Origin: an uncultured Armatimonadota bacterium
Lineage (GTDB): Bacteria > Armatimonadota > Fimbriimonadia > Fimbriimonadales > Fimbriimonadaceae
Reading direction: 5' to 3'
DNA length: 13,817 nt
Assembly (NCBI GenBank): GCA_946478935.1
Contig: CAMLEL010000021.1
Coordinates: 1 to 13,817 of the forward strand
Both the position numbers and the translations under genes were made by a program. The notes beneath the pieces were generated by a model. The model was not told where the DNA came from and searched no databases. It was given only the letters and a program-made list of their open reading frames with translations. Positions 12,870 through 13,817 of the stretch are shown one piece after another (the first letter of the stretch is position 1; every line of letters starts with the position of its first letter).

Positions 12870-13817
12870 TTGAGACTGGCTCCAGAAATTGGCATCGACC
12901 TCGGGACGGCAAATATTCTCGTTTTCCGCCGGGGAAAGGGAATTGTTCTGAGTGAGCCGACGGTCGTCGCGATCAGCTCCCAAAATGGCAAAGTGTTGGC
13001 GGTCGGCAATGAAGCCCGTGACATGCTGGGCCGGACCCCCGGCAACATCGCCGCGATCCGTCCACTCAAAGATGGCGTGATCGCGGACTACAGCACCACT
13101 CTCAAGATGCTTGAGTACATCTTGAACAAAACCTGTGGCGCCCGGCGAATGTTTAAGCCGACAACGCTCGTCTGCGTGCCGAGTGGGGTGACCAACGTTG
13201 AGCGGCGAGCCGTTATCCAGGCCGCAAAGGAAGCCGGCGCTGGCATCGCGATGACGATCGAAGAACCGATGGCGGCAGCGATCGGAGCCGGGCTGCCCAT
13301 TGCAGCGCCAGGCGGAAACATGGTGGTGGACATCGGTGGCGGAACCACTGACATTGCCGTAATCTCCCTTGGCGGCATCGTGCTGTCACACAGTTTGCGC
13401 GTGGGTGGCAATAAGCTCGATGAAGCGATCATCCGACACATCCGAAACGCCTACAACCTGATGATCGGTGATCCGACGTCCGAAGAGATCAAGATCCAAA
13501 TCGGCTCAGCGTTCCCATTGCCGCAGGAACTTCGAATGGAGATCCGCGGCCGGGACCTCGTTGCGGGCTTGCCCAAGACAGTCGAGATCTCAAGCGAGGA
13601 GGTTCGGGAGGCACTCAATGAACCGGTGCGCCAGATCGCAGAGAAGCTTTGCAGCGTCTTAGAAGAAACACCGCCCGAACTCGGAAGCGACATTATCGAA
13701 CGTGGTATCACGCTCACTGGTGGAGGTGCACTGTTGCGCGGACTGGATCGTCTCCTTCACAGCGTGACGGATATTCCGGTTCGAGTCGCTGATAACGCGC
13801 TGAACTGCGTGGCGGTC
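12870..13817 (+). CDS. mreB: rod shape-determining protein MreB (3' end beyond window)
   Basis: The bacterial actin homologue that forms membrane-associated filaments guiding lateral wall synthesis. The visible 316 residues cover most of a protein normally near 340. They include the phosphate-1 loop GIDLGTAN (D10), PLKDGVIADY, the EEPMAAAIGAG segment with the catalytic-region glutamates, the phosphate-2 loop VVDIGGGTTDIAVISLGG (D154), VGGNKLDEAI, and the adenosine motif LTGGGALLRGL. The frame is open to the window edge. The start is TTG 12870, one base after the murA stop, with GGAAGG (12853-12858) 11 nt upstream. No other start precedes the conserved IGIDLGTAN. A membrane-anchoring N-terminal helix is not evident. 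Confidence 0.96.
   Translation, partial: MRLAPEIGIDLGTANILVFRRGKGIVLSEPTVVAISSQNGKVLAVGNEARDMLGRTPGNIAAIRPLKDGVIADYSTTLKMLEYILNKTCGARRMFKPTTLVCVPSGVTNVERRAVIQAAKEAGAGIAMTIEEPMAAAIGAGLPIAAPGGNMVVDIGGGTTDIAVISLGGIVLSHSLRVGGNKLDEAIIRHIRNAYNLMIGDPTSEEIKIQIGSAFPLPQELRMEIRGRDLVAGLPKTVEISSEEVREALNEPVRQIAEKLCSVLEETPPELGSDIIERGITLTGGGALLRGLDRLLHSVTDIPVRVADNALNCVAV

Noticed and set aside
11864..13069. A 401-codon open frame on the minus strand across murA and the start of mreB.
   Set aside because: It is antisense to two unmistakable genes, has low-complexity composition and resembles no protein. It is a by-product of the codon bias of the plus-strand genes.

Overview
The window is an ordinary chromosomal housekeeping region from a bacterium of medium-high GC that often uses GTG and TTG starts. 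It holds replication (dnaG), transcription (rpoD), cell-wall (murA, mreB), cofactor (nadC, biotin ligase) and Tat-export genes, plus one tRNA. A signal-peptide SIMPL protein together with murA, mreB and tatA suggests a walled, probably diderm rod. My best guess at lineage is Armatimonadota (Fimbriimonas-like), but this is an impression from gene style and cannot be proved from the sequence. I see no plasmid, phage, IS, CRISPR or toxin-antitoxin signature, and coding density is high, with no gene-free gap above about 150 bp.

Layout from left to right. Bases 2-67 are the tail of an unidentified gene. dnaG (80-1810, TTG start) follows, then a 153-bp gap with a good rpoD promoter, and rpoD (1964-2950). 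The rpoD stop codon abuts the GTG of a peroxiredoxin-like CxxC gene (2951-3508). That gene overlaps tail-to-tail by 75 bp with a minus-strand inositol-monophosphatase-family gene (3434-4198). A tRNA-Gly(GCC) with its own promoter and terminator sits at 4223-4385. On the minus strand comes a large TPR plus GT41 (OGT/SPINDLY-like) glycosyltransferase (4380-6653).

Divergent from it is a tight plus-strand operon: an unknown 166-aa protein, nadC and a monofunctional biotin ligase, joined by two GTGA stop/start overlaps. tatA follows and ends in a strong terminator. A stand-alone GyrI-like effector-binding protein (minus, 9108-9587) and a secreted SIMPL protein (plus, 9665-10399) diverge from a small palindrome-bearing spacer. 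Next is an orphan PD-(D/E)XK nuclease with a Cas4/AddB-style four-cysteine iron-sulfur signature (10538-11536). Last is the cell-wall pair murA-mreB, with mreB cut by the window edge.

Regulatory reading. Several sigma-70-type promoters can be seen directly, with 17-bp spacers and TTGnnn / TAtaaT-like boxes (rpoD, tRNA-Gly, murA). Four transcription units (the IMPase-family gene, the TPR-GT41 gene, the unknown-nadC-birA operon and the GyrI-like gene) have a TAnnnT box only 5-8 nt before the start codon and no Shine-Dalgarno sequence, which is the arrangement expected for leaderless mRNAs. SIMPL, tatA and murA instead have clear Shine-Dalgarno sequences. No complete novel multi-gene system is evident. 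The items most worth pursuing are the leaderless promoters, the orphan Fe-S nuclease, the unknown gene leading the nadC-birA operon, and the long convergent overlap.
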